Source: Candidatus Obscuribacterales bacterium (lineage in GTDB: Bacteria; Cyanobacteriota; Vampirovibrionia; Obscuribacterales; Obscuribacteraceae). From it: a stretch of DNA of 64,000 nt. Both the position numbers and the translations under genes were made by a program. The notes beneath the pieces were generated by a model that was not told the DNA's origin, ran no database searches, and saw nothing but the letters and a program-made list of their open reading frames with translations. This document shows positions 49,456 through 57,895 of this stretch, piece by piece; within the stretch, counting starts at the first letter, position 1, and the number at the start of each line of letters is the position of its first letter. The stretch is from contig JAHBVO010000002.1 in assembly GCA_019637435.1 (NCBI GenBank), forward strand, positions 62,001-126,000, in the 5' to 3' direction.

Positions 49456-50451
49456 ATGAAAAATCCTTCCAAGGCAATCGGAGTGGCAATCGGCGTTATC
49501 GCCGGTCTGGGCATCTCAACTGGCTGCGCGAATGCGGGCTCTTCTTTCGAAGATAACGACATCGCGCCATTCATCAGCGGTTCCGGTGATAAATCGAGAC
49601 CTTCCACATTTTCGGATGAACTGCCGAAGGTGCAGAAGCCTGTGGTGAAAGCGGCTCCGAAGGCGGCGGTGAAGGTTCCTCACCGCACAAGCAACGCCTG
49701 GCGCCCCGCTTATGAGGAAGAGGAAACCCCTGCGACTGAGGAAGAAGAGGAAGAGGACGACGACGATCTTTCCATCGAAGAGAAAGCGGCGAAACAGCAC
49801 GCGAAGCTCGAGAAGAAAATCGCTGAAGAGAACGCGCTCCCCACGTCCGACGACCCGAACTATTATTACAAGCGCGCTCAGTTTTACATGGGCAAAAAGC
49901 ATTACAAACAGGCGCTTCTCGACATCAATGAGTGCATGAAACTCAAGCCTGACTTCTGGGAAGCTCGCTATCTCGGCGCCTACATTTTGCAACTGCAAGG
50001 TCGCACGAACGAAGCGATCGATCACTATAAAAAGTACGTTGCTGTTCGGCAAAGCGACATTCAAGCGCGCATCAATCTTGGAACTCTTCTCCGGAAAGCC
50101 GGTGATTATGCGGATGCCGAAGAGCAGTACAAGAAAGCGATTGAGATCAATTTCTATTCTTTCCCGGCGCACTACAACCTCGCCAATGTGTTGATCGATC
50201 AGCACAAGAACGAAGACGCGCTCAAAGAATTAAAAGCATGTATGAAACTGCAACCGCGCAACGCCTGGGTTCATAACAATCTCGGCGTGATTTATCAGAA
50301 GCGCAATTATCTCGAAGAGGCTGAAGAGGAGTTCGTTCGCGCGTTGCGTCTCGACCCCGCTAACAAAACCTTCGAGCAAAATCTTGCCTTACTCAGGCAG
50401 CGTAAGAGTCAGAACAAAGAGATGCGAGCCGACGCGGCAGATCTGCTCTAA
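49456..50451 (+). CDS. Exported TPR-repeat protein
   Basis: 331 residues. The N-terminal hydrophobic segment (AIGVAIGVIAGLGI) ends in STGC at residue 24, a possible but imperfect lipobox. An acidic Glu/Asp run and a Lys-rich helical segment follow. From about residue 135 there are four to five TPR units, e.g. YYYKRAQFYMGKKHYKQALLD, GDYADAEEQYKKAIEIN and NNLGVIYQKRNYLEEAEEEF. Probably an envelope protein that scaffolds partners. Function unknown. Confidence 0.8.
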   Translation: MKNPSKAIGVAIGVIAGLGISTGCANAGSSFEDNDIAPFISGSGDKSRPSTFSDELPKVQKPVVKAAPKAAVKVPHRTSNAWRPAYEEEETPATEEEEEEDDDDLSIEEKAAKQHAKLEKKIAEENALPTSDDPNYYYKRAQFYMGKKHYKQALLDINECMKLKPDFWEARYLGAYILQLQGRTNEAIDHYKKYVAVRQSDIQARINLGTLLRKAGDYADAEEQYKKAIEINFYSFPAHYNLANVLIDQHKNEDALKELKACMKLQPRNAWVHNNLGVIYQKRNYLEEAEEEFVRALRLDPANKTFEQNLALLRQRKSQNKEMRADAADLL

Positions 50452-50570
50452 AGTAGATGCGCGAACAGGCTCGGCATATTTGCTCGCATCGCAGAGATGT
50501 TGAGTCGAAGCACCGGCCCAACTCGGCATAGTGCCGCACTTTGATTGACCTGGTTTAAAGCAACTTCGCG

Positions 50571-51335
50571 CTACTGCACCTTGATCGAGCCGACGAGAGC
50601 GTCGAGTTCCGCAATCGTTGGTGTGAATGTGGTATCACTCAATTTATTGAGTTTTTCCTGCTGCGTCTTCGAATAAGTCTCGTAATTCTTGCTGAACGCG
50701 TCGTACTTCTCTTTGCTGTAGGTCTCGATATTGCCCTTGTCCGGCAGCGATTTCGTTTTGATCGGAATCATCGCGGAGACGAAATATTTTCCGTCCGCGC
50801 TAAGACCTTGCATCGAATAAATCAGTCCATCGTTCGACATCACGTTTGGTTCAATTTGATAGGTCGCCAGATATCGCACTCCGGAGCCGTTCTTGAACGA
50901 AACATATTTGACTTTGGAGTGAATCGGAGTTGACGCATCCTCCCACGGCAGGAAAGGAACGTCTTTGGGCGCCGCCGGCTTCTTCTTCAGAAGAGCACCG
51001 AGATCCCTGGTTGCGTCTGCGACTGTTGGGTAGGAAGTGCGAAAGTTTTTCACTTTCGCGTCTGCTGTTGGTATCACATAAAGGTGTGCATTCGTTTTAC
51101 CGAATGTGATTTCCCAATGTTCCGGCGCTACGCCGTCAGGCTTGTCATCGGGATTTTCGAGTGGGTAGGCAGCTACTTTTTTCGAAGAAAATTTCCCGCC
51201 CATCGTCATCGGATAGCTGAAAGAAACTCCTTTCGAATTGAAGTTGACCATGCCCTCTGCGGCTCGTGCGTCGCTGGTCGAAATCGTTCCAGCTGCAGCG
51301 AGAAATGTAAGCAAACAAAGGTTTCTTCTAAGCAT
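50571..51335 (-). CDS. Exported hypothetical protein
   Basis: 254 residues from ATG 51335, preceded by GGAG nine bases upstream; the frame is open 22 codons further. A signal peptide (MLRRNLCLLTFLAAAGTISTSDARA) leads to a beta-rich domain: GVSFSYPMTMGGKF, HWEITFGKTNAHLYVIP and GVRYLATYQIEPN. It ends in a helical segment rich in Tyr, Lys and Ser. Probably periplasmic. No family recognised. Confidence 0.7.
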   Translation of the reverse strand: MLRRNLCLLTFLAAAGTISTSDARAAEGMVNFNSKGVSFSYPMTMGGKFSSKKVAAYPLENPDDKPDGVAPEHWEITFGKTNAHLYVIPTADAKVKNFRTSYPTVADATRDLGALLKKKPAAPKDVPFLPWEDASTPIHSKVKYVSFKNGSGVRYLATYQIEPNVMSNDGLIYSMQGLSADGKYFVSAMIPIKTKSLPDKGNIETYSKEKYDAFSKNYETYSKTQQEKLNKLSDTTFTPTIAELDALVGSIKVQ

Positions 51336-51450
51336 TCCAATCGGCTCCATCGGCAGTTGCGCTAACAGCCTATGAGTATATCGTGATTGAATTGCTGGCA
51401 ACGTTGAATTCTGAACGTCGGATTACCGATAGCGGATTCAACGTTGCCGC

Positions 51451-51572
51451 GTGTGCTCTGGTTTCAGAGACGGCAGGTGCTATTTTAGCGACGATTGCGT
51501 GTGCTCTGGTTTCAGAGACGGCAGGTGCTATTTCAGCGACGACTGCAGGTGCTCTTGTTTAGCGACGATTGC
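51451..51572. repeat. 48-bp tandem repeat, about 2.5 copies
   Basis: Units at 51451-51498 and 51499-51546 differ at a few bases (TGCTCTGGTTTCAGAGACGG in both); a partial third follows to about 51572. It lies downstream of the exported protein start region and runs into the end of the gene at 51559. Confidence 0.8.
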
Positions 51573-52053
51573 CGTGCTTGAAGATGTTCAGGTCGATGTG
51601 GATGTCGACGTTGCCGTTGCCGCCTCGTCCGTAGCCGCCCGGTGGATAGCCTTGCGGGAAGCGACCCGGAGGATATTGGTTCGGGTACTGGTGGTTCGGA
51701 TAACGGTCGCCGTAGTAGCGCGGCGGCGTGTTGTCGATGATTCGAATGTCATCCCACAGTCCGTTGCGGCGGTCAGGTCGACCAAGGTAGATGTCGCCTC
51801 CGACGCCCTTGCGGTCGCGTTGTTCGACTTCGCGGACCAGATACTTTTGACCTTCAAAATCGAGTCGATTGAGATCGTCGTTGAGTCGCTGAACGGCGCG
51901 ATTGATGTTGCCGCTATCGAGTTCTCTTGCGATTTGCCATGCTTCTTGCTGCAGTGGGTTTGGTCCCTGGTGGTGTCGTCGGTCGTCTCCAAAAACGTCG
52001 CGAGCCACCCGGCCCAGGTCAACGTGAATGCCAAGGTCAAAGTCTTTGCCCAT
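51559..52053 (-). CDS. Hypothetical Tyr/Pro/Gly-rich protein
   Basis: 164 residues; GAGGG lies nine bases upstream of the ATG. Begins MGKDFDLGIHVDLGRVARDV, then a helical region (EAWQIARELDSGNINRAVQRL, DDLNRLDFEGQKYLVREVEQ). The C-terminal third is low complexity with repeated Tyr, Pro, Asn and Gly and ends VDIHIDLNIFKHGNRR, echoing the N-terminal IHVDL. No signal peptide or known domain. Its 3' end overlaps the 48-bp tandem repeat. Confidence 0.62.
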   Translation of the reverse strand: MGKDFDLGIHVDLGRVARDVFGDDRRHHQGPNPLQQEAWQIARELDSGNINRAVQRLNDDLNRLDFEGQKYLVREVEQRDRKGVGGDIYLGRPDRRNGLWDDIRIIDNTPPRYYGDRYPNHQYPNQYPPGRFPQGYPPGGYGRGGNGNVDIHIDLNIFKHGNRR

Positions 52054-52230
52054 GGTTGGTATCCCTCAAATTTTGTGATTACAGAACAGCAGTGTTTGGA
52101 TATTTTGGTTGATGCCAAGAAGAAGCACAAGGGGAAATTTACGCAAATCGCGACGGTCGCGAACGTTCATTTAGAGAATTTCGAATGTGTTTTCCTTGAG
52201 TGTCTTTGCATTGTAAATTCGAATTGGATC

Positions 52231-52320
52231 ATTTCCGTGGAACTGGAAAGTTATTTCGAATTGGCTCCTTGTGGAACCAGAAAGTTGTTTCGAATAATCT
52301 TTCCTTGGAACCAGGAGATG
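52231..52320. repeat. Imperfect tandem repeat of about 34 bp
   Basis: GGAACTGGAAAGTTATTTCG, GGAACCAGAAAGTTGTTTCG and a shortened GGAACCAGGAG recur at about 34-bp steps, upstream of the gene at 51559-52053 and downstream of the cpdA-like gene. No gene in 52054-52361. Confidence 0.55.
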
Positions 52321-52361
52321 CTTTGTACGGCACTACCGCTGGGCGCTCAAACCGCCTGCGC

Positions 52362-53153
52362 CTATCCGACTTCCAGACCGGCAGGCAGGTCATTCAGCCA
52401 GCGCACTCGCGTCGTTATTGAACCGTTCGGACCGAGAGACAGCACCCGATAGCCCGGCGGCAATGGCGCTATGCTGACACCCTGATCCTCTACCTTGAAT
52501 TGAATGCACGTCGACGGACTCGCATATAAAGGAACACCGTTGCGACTCAACTGATACTCGCCGTGAACGTGCCCCCAGAGTACGCCGCGAACATTTTTGT
52601 GCTTGTCCAGCAATCTGAAGAACGCGCCTGCGTTTTCTAAACCTTTATCGTCCTCTGGAACCTTTGCAATCGGAATTGCATTGTGGTGCAAACAGACAAG
52701 CGCGTTTAAATTCGAATGACGTGCGAGTTCTTCATCGAGCCGAGCGAGTTCCTCATCACTGAGCCGACCTTCGACTTTCTGCGGCAGCACTGAATCAAGC
52801 AAAACAAACAACCAATTGCCTGCTGAAAAACTTCTGTCATGCCGAATGTTTGACTGCGAGCCTTTTTTAAACGCCCACTTCATTGTTTCAAAACAGTCGT
52901 GATTGCCGGGAAGGAAATAAACAGGGACATTTATTGGCTCGATAATTTCGCGCACGCGTTCGTAAGACTGAGAGGTTTCATCCATAGAAACATCGCCAGT
53001 CAGTAAGATGAAATCCGGCGAGCCCTCATTGGCAAGCGCGTGCGCGACCGTTTTACTAAACGTGTCATACGTGTCCACGCCCCGCATTCGGCTCGAAGAA
53101 TCCCCGTATAGATGCGTATCGGTGAACTGAAGAACCGTGAGGGTTTTCGTCAT
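52362..53153 (-). CDS. Calcineurin-like phosphodiesterase (CpdA/Icc-type)
   Basis: 263 residues. All metal-ligand blocks of the CpdA class III phosphodiesterase family are present in order: FTDTHLYG near residue 10, LTGDVS, PGNHDC, LVCLHHNAIP and WGHVHGE. The family usually hydrolyses 3',5'-cAMP, but the substrate here is inferred. No signal peptide, so cytoplasmic. It starts 7 bp from the stop of the exported protein gene on the same strand. Confidence 0.85.
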   Translation of the reverse strand: MTKTLTVLQFTDTHLYGDSSSRMRGVDTYDTFSKTVAHALANEGSPDFILLTGDVSMDETSQSYERVREIIEPINVPVYFLPGNHDCFETMKWAFKKGSQSNIRHDRSFSAGNWLFVLLDSVLPQKVEGRLSDEELARLDEELARHSNLNALVCLHHNAIPIAKVPEDDKGLENAGAFFRLLDKHKNVRGVLWGHVHGEYQLSRNGVPLYASPSTCIQFKVEDQGVSIAPLPPGYRVLSLGPNGSITTRVRWLNDLPAGLEVG

Positions 53154-53160
53154 TGAGTTA

Positions 53161-54000
53161 TTAGTTGATTTGAACGCCGAGATCGTTGGTCAGCAGCACT
53201 TCGATTTCTTGACCAGGTCCGAGGCTGACGTTGTCGCCTTGAGAGAACAATGCAATCGCGGAACTGCCGATTGCTGTCGCAATAACTGGCGCGCCGAGAG
53301 TGGCGATGTTAGCCGCGACCAGTGCGCCCTTGGTGGTGCCGTCGGGATTGACACCCGCAACCGCTTTGACGTTGCCTTCCACTCTGGTACCAAAGCTGGT
53401 GCCCGGGTCGAGTTCACCTTTTTTGTTGGACAAACCTTTTTTGAATTCGACCGATGCGTCGAGTGGTATCACTTCACCTGACGGCGTGACGATTTGCTCG
53501 AGTTTTAAGCCGATCTTTGCCGCACGGCTGAGCAAGCGTGGTTTTACAACCTGAGCGACGCGGCCGCGGACGAAACTTCCGCGAGGAAGAAGCAATGTCA
53601 TGCCCACGTACAAATCGTCTTTGACGTGCGCTTCGAAAAGATCGCCAGGTTGGCTGGCTTTGGCGTCTACGGCAGTTTCAAGAACAAGTCTTAGACGGGT
53701 TTCGACTGGCAGCGTCGTTGAGGCAAGGTCGGCTTTGAGTGCGGTGCCGCTTCCGCCACCACTACCGGTATCAATACCTGCGCTGGCAGGTTGCGTATCA
53801 CCGCCTCGGGCCGCAAAGTCCGGAATGTTTTTCGGCGCCATTGTCTGCGCCGGTTTCAAACCGTCAATGCCCACTGCTGGTGAGTATCTAGGCTGGCGAG
53901 AGTCTGCGTGCTTGTATTTCGTCGCGGCATCCGCGCACGGTGCAAGCACGAACGTTAGAGCAAGCGCGGCTGCAAGAGACCTTTGACTCGCTGACTTCAT
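53161..54000 (-). CDS. Exported hypothetical protein
   Basis: 279 residues with a signal peptide (SLAAALALTFVLAPCADA) and a Gly/Ser-rich linker (about residues 70-90). A domain follows with LRLVLETAVDAKASQPGDLFEAHV, LLLPRGSFVRGRVAQVV and GLKLEQIVTPSGEVIPLDA, a beta-rich pattern reminiscent of TrbI/VirB10-type beta-barrels. A hydrophobic stretch (LGAPVIATAIGSSAIALF) near the C-terminus is a possible membrane or core segment. Probably an envelope protein. It precedes the cpdA-like gene. Confidence 0.7.
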   Translation of the reverse strand: MKSASQRSLAAALALTFVLAPCADAATKYKHADSRQPRYSPAVGIDGLKPAQTMAPKNIPDFAARGGDTQPASAGIDTGSGGGSGTALKADLASTTLPVETRLRLVLETAVDAKASQPGDLFEAHVKDDLYVGMTLLLPRGSFVRGRVAQVVKPRLLSRAAKIGLKLEQIVTPSGEVIPLDASVEFKKGLSNKKGELDPGTSFGTRVEGNVKAVAGVNPDGTTKGALVAANIATLGAPVIATAIGSSAIALFSQGDNVSLGPGQEIEVLLTNDLGVQIN

Positions 54001-54154
54001 TATTTCTCCTTACCTTCCATAGAAACGTGTTGTTTATTCCGTGGCGTTACTGTTTTGACCGTCCGGTATCTTATTTCGTGCCGCCTGCGTTGACCATGTC
54101 CGGTCTCTTTCGGGCTTCCCGTTGTACGGAGCAGATGTTGTCGACAACTGCGTT

Positions 54155-54934
54155 TTAAACGCCAGTTACAACCGGTACGACGTGGGGCGCCGCCAAAAGT
54201 GCCTCCACCTTGGCAATGTCTTCGGGCACGTCCACGCCGGGCGAGGCGTGATTGTTAATGACCACCTTGATGCGAATGCCGTTTTCCAGTGCGCGCAACT
54301 GTTCTAGTTTCTCGGTCATCTCGAGCGGCGTTGGCTCGAGTTTCGCGATGCGCTGAAGGGTTTCTTTCTTGTAAACGTAAAGTCCGGCATGACCAAGCCG
54401 CTGCACGTGAGGTTGTTCGCCGGGGTCGCGTTCGAATGGAATCGGGTAACGCGAGAAGTAGAGCGCGAAACCGTTTCTATCCAGCACTACTTTCACAAGC
54501 TGCGGGCTGCGCCACTTCTCTTCATCGTTGATGGCGTAAGCGATTGTCGACATCTCGACATTGCCGTCTTCCAGAAGCGGTCTTATGGCAGCGTCGATGG
54601 CGAGCGGCGATATCAGTGGTTCGTCGCCTTGAACGTTGCAGATTATCTTGATGTCCGGCAGATTGCTAGCCACTTCTGCCAGTCTGTCGGTTCCTGTGCT
54701 GTGGTCGGAGGCGGTCATGCAAATCTCGCCGCCGAAGCCTCTGACTGCGTTTGCGATGCGGTCATCGTCAGTTGCCACGATCACGCGGTCGGCGAGAGTC
54801 GCTTGTTTTGCCTGTTCCCACACACGCTGAATCATGAGTTTTCCGCCGATAAGCGTGAGCGGTTTCCCCGGAAAGCGTGTTGACGCGTAGCGAGCAGGGA
54901 TTACGATGGCGACGCCGGTTCTTGAAGCAGACAT
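54155..54934 (-). CDS. kdsB: CMP-Kdo synthetase (3-deoxy-manno-octulosonate cytidylyltransferase)
   Basis: Activates Kdo as CMP-Kdo for LPS inner core assembly, in the cytoplasm. 259 residues, the usual length. The nucleotide site PARYASTRFPGKPL (residues 11-24), VATDDDRI, MTASDHSTGTDRLAEV and CNVQGDEPLIS (near 90) are all KdsB hallmarks. It shows that this organism builds a Kdo-containing outer membrane. Confidence 0.95.
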   Translation of the reverse strand: MSASRTGVAIVIPARYASTRFPGKPLTLIGGKLMIQRVWEQAKQATLADRVIVATDDDRIANAVRGFGGEICMTASDHSTGTDRLAEVASNLPDIKIICNVQGDEPLISPLAIDAAIRPLLEDGNVEMSTIAYAINDEEKWRSPQLVKVVLDRNGFALYFSRYPIPFERDPGEQPHVQRLGHAGLYVYKKETLQRIAKLEPTPLEMTEKLEQLRALENGIRIKVVINNHASPGVDVPEDIAKVEALLAAPHVVPVVTGV

Positions 54935-55240
54935 TAAACACCTGAGCCAATCGGAGATAAGGTCCTAATTATCCAGGATTTTTTGCGATTCTACGTTTAC
55001 TCGGCTTCAGGTTTCGAGACCGGGTAATCGCTGACGGGCGGTATGGCGAGGCGTGTTGTCAGTATAAAGTTCGACTGGGTGGGCAATTTCGGCAAAATTC
55101 GCTATTCGGCTGGCTGTTTCGGTTTTCCGCCCAGACTTGCACAAAAATGAAAAATGGGTAATAACAAATAGATGGACCTTCGTAAAATTTGCCGTTTGTG
55201 ATGTAGCAAGGATGCATTAGAGACCCAGAGAGGTAATCCT

Positions 55241-55774
55241 GTGAGCTGTGACTGTTGCGCGAGAGAAAAGTTACCAGAGCAATTACTACAAAAGCTGTCC
55301 GACGTAGAGCAAGAGTTGAACAATACCGCCAAGCGCATCGTGAAGGCGGCTAGCGACCCGTTTTCCGGAGTAATCAGGTTCCTCGAAGACCGCCCGGAGA
55401 ATACATCGCTGCACGGCTACTTTGTGGACCGCGCTCTGATTGAAACCTTTGGCAGCCGCGATCAAGTGCCCGGGCTGATTCGCGCCCTGGCGTCTCACGT
55501 GCGCGAGGTCATTCGCCAGTCCAACGTCATCAGCATCGTCAACGAACATCCGACCGCCGAGCGCTGGGGTCAATATGTAATTAAACAGAAAGAGCAGATG
55601 CGCTTCGAGATCGGCATGGATAAAGGTTTCCTCGTGCTGAAAAACATCAAGGGTTTGTTCGGTATCGAACATGGTGTAGAATTGCCGCTCGAGTGTATTA
55701 CTGTGAAACCGCCCAAGCTGGTTGTTACAGCTAACATGGGTCTACTCAAGCCTCAGAAAATCTTCGACATTTAG
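55241..55774 (+). CDS. Hypothetical soluble protein
   Basis: 177 residues from GTG 55241, preceded by GAGAGGT about eight bases upstream. Begins MSCDCCAREK, a small Cys cluster, then a helical segment (LLQKLSDVEQELNNTAKRIVKAA) and a compact mixed domain (YVIKQKEQMRFEIGMDKGFLVLKNIKGLFGIE, in two blocks). No signal peptide or catalytic motif. No family recognised. Confidence 0.65.
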   Translation: MSCDCCAREKLPEQLLQKLSDVEQELNNTAKRIVKAASDPFSGVIRFLEDRPENTSLHGYFVDRALIETFGSRDQVPGLIRALASHVREVIRQSNVISIVNEHPTAERWGQYVIKQKEQMRFEIGMDKGFLVLKNIKGLFGIEHGVELPLECITVKPPKLVVTANMGLLKPQKIFDI

Positions 55775-55851
55775 TTGCCTTCGATGTTTCTGCAAGTGAG
55801 TGATTCACAGAATTGATACGCGGAAAACTGACTCGATAGAAACGAGATACT

Positions 55852-56601
55852 ATGACTGATTTCACCGCACAGGTATTCGCGCATCGGGGCGGTCGGGCCT
55901 GGGCGCCTGAAAACACGATGACCGCTTTTCGGAAAAGTCTCGAATCGGGCGTCGATGGAATCGAGCTCGACGTCCAGCGCTGCGCGACCGGTGAGCTGGT
56001 TGTATTCCACGACCACACGCTAGACCGCACCACCAATGGTGTCGGGTATGTAAAGGACTGCACGCTCGACGAGTTGAAACGATTGAGCGCTGGACTGTGG
56101 TATCACAAAGACTTTCGCGACGAAAAAGTTCCCACCCTTTCGGAAGTTCTCGCACTCGTCGACGGACAGGTAATGCTGAATGTCGAGATTAAAAACACGC
56201 CGGTCGATTATCCCGGCATCGACGACGAAGTTTTGGAACTATTGAGCGACTACCCGCATCCGGACAAGATTGTAATCAGCTCGTTCGATAATCGCCTTAC
56301 GAAGGTGATGCGAAAGAAACAGCCGGAGTGGAATTATGCGATTTTGATGGACGGTATACCGGATGACATCGCCGGCATGGCTGCCGCAATCGGTGCAACA
56401 TACTGGCACCCGAATCACGAATCGATTCTTGTCGACGCTTGCGACGAGGCAAAAGCGGCGGGTTTGAAGATAAATGTTTGGACGTCCAACGACGATCGCG
56501 ACTGGGCCAGATTGCTCAAGATGGGCGTGGACGGCATCATTACGGACGATCCGGAAGGCTTGATAAAATTCTTGGATTTGGTTGCCAAGGTGTGCGCCTG
56601 A
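55852..56601 (+). CDS. Glycerophosphodiester phosphodiesterase (GlpQ/UgpQ-type)
   Basis: 249 residues, cytosolic form without signal peptide, thus UgpQ-like. Hallmarks: FAHRGG near residues 9-14, PENTMTAF, IELDVQRCATGELVVFHDH (Glu and Asp metal ligands, catalytic His) and LDRTTNGVG. GVDGIITDDPEGLI near the end closes the TIM barrel. Hydrolyses glycerophosphodiesters to glycerol-3-phosphate and an alcohol. Confidence 0.92.
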   Translation: MTDFTAQVFAHRGGRAWAPENTMTAFRKSLESGVDGIELDVQRCATGELVVFHDHTLDRTTNGVGYVKDCTLDELKRLSAGLWYHKDFRDEKVPTLSEVLALVDGQVMLNVEIKNTPVDYPGIDDEVLELLSDYPHPDKIVISSFDNRLTKVMRKKQPEWNYAILMDGIPDDIAGMAAAIGATYWHPNHESILVDACDEAKAAGLKINVWTSNDDRDWARLLKMGVDGIITDDPEGLIKFLDLVAKVCA

Positions 56602-56714
56602 CCACTCGTTTCGAGGAACAAAATATAAGCGACGGCCGATGTCCGTTCGCCTAAATTGCCGCGCTTAACAGTTTCACTTCTGGCAAAGTTCGGTTTTAAG
56701 AAACGGAAAGATTA

Positions 56715-57833
56715 ATGGACTGGACGCTCTCATCTATCAACTGGCCACTGGACGCAATCGACAAAACGATTGCAACATACGCTGTTTTTCTCGGCGTATA
56801 CATTTTGTTGTCGGCGCTGGTTCTCGTGCGGCTGCGCAAGCGACTCTGGAGCTACCTCGTTCTGTGGACGATTTATCCGCTTGCATGCATGTGGCTCGCA
56901 TTCTTCCTCGGTCGTGGAATTTTCGACGCACTCAATCTGATGGCTATGGCTGTTTTCATCGGCGGCACGGGACTACTCGCTACGTGCGCTGCATTCGCCT
57001 GGCCGACCTACAAAAAGTTTGCGACCGTTTTCGCCGTCTTCTCTCTGACGCTGGCCGTCATCGGCATTGACGCCTTCATCGTTGAGCCCGCCTGGCTCGA
57101 AGTGCGGCACGAGAAAGTTGTTTCCGCTAAGGTGCATAAACCAATCCGCCTGGTCGTCATCTCTGATTTGCAAACCGATCACGTCGGCAGCTTCGAGCGC
57201 AAAGTGTTTCAGAAAACAATGGAAGCGAAACCAGATATGGTGCTTCTTCCGGGTGACTATATCCAGGCTTATTCAGCACAGTATCGCGATCAGGTTACGA
57301 AACTGCGCGCGATTTTGAAGGAGATGAAAGTGTCGGCTCCGCTTGGGGTCTACGCAACGCAAGGTGATTCGGAGCGAAACGGCTGGCCGGAAATTTTCAA
57401 AGACTTGCCGATTTATCCTTTCCACGAGAGTGATACGCTCGTCGCAGGCAAAAACGGCCCACCTGAAGATGAAGTGGTGGTGACCGGTTTGACTCTCAAG
57501 GACTCGTGGCGTTTGCGCTATCAAATTCCGCACACAGACAAATTCCACATCGTTGTTGCGCACCGACCTGACTTTATGTTGGGCGCCGGCGAAGGCGATT
57601 TGTTCGTCGCTGGTCACACTCACGGCGGTCAAGTTCAACTACCGATCTATGGACCGCTACTCACATTTTCGGAAGCGCCGCGTGAGTGGTGCGGCGGCTG
57701 CTGCGTTACTCGCGATGACGGCAAAACGTTTATGATTACTCGTGGTGTTGGCATGGAGCGCGAACGTGCTCCGCGACTGCGCTTCTTCTGTCATCCTGAA
57801 ATTGTAGTGATAGACGTCGTTCCTAAGTCGTAA
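56715..57833 (+). CDS. Membrane-anchored metallophosphoesterase (YkuE-like)
   Basis: 372 residues: four membrane segments in the first 130 residues (VFLGVYILLSALVLV, LVLWTIYPLACMWLAFFL and others), then a calcineurin-like domain facing outward: ISDLQTDHVG, LLPGDYIQ and GHTHGGQVQLPIYGP. The third block, normally GNHD, reads YATQGDSERNG, so an Asn/His metal ligand is absent; activity may be altered. HRPDF supplies a later His. YkuE-like enzymes act on lipid A precursors or other phosphoesters. Confidence 0.82.
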   Translation: MDWTLSSINWPLDAIDKTIATYAVFLGVYILLSALVLVRLRKRLWSYLVLWTIYPLACMWLAFFLGRGIFDALNLMAMAVFIGGTGLLATCAAFAWPTYKKFATVFAVFSLTLAVIGIDAFIVEPAWLEVRHEKVVSAKVHKPIRLVVISDLQTDHVGSFERKVFQKTMEAKPDMVLLPGDYIQAYSAQYRDQVTKLRAILKEMKVSAPLGVYATQGDSERNGWPEIFKDLPIYPFHESDTLVAGKNGPPEDEVVVTGLTLKDSWRLRYQIPHTDKFHIVVAHRPDFMLGAGEGDLFVAGHTHGGQVQLPIYGPLLTFSEAPREWCGGCCVTRDDGKTFMITRGVGMERERAPRLRFFCHPEIVVIDVVPKS

Positions 57834-57895
57834 ACGTCAGATGGGCAAGCGGCAAACATGGTGGCTGGGCGTAAGCGAGGATACAGCGAGGCGAA

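Noticed and set aside
49516..50205. Long minus-strand ORF opposite the TPR gene
   Set aside because: Antisense shadow of a clear TPR coding region; no ribosome site or conserved motif.
51451..51572. CRISPR array
   Set aside because: The units are head-to-tail copies of 48 bp without variable spacers, only about 2.5 copies, and no cas gene is present.
51451..52452. 333-codon plus-strand ORF rich in Val and Ala
   Set aside because: It is antisense to the better supported gene at 51559-52053 and runs through two tandem repeats. Low-complexity composition with no ribosome site.
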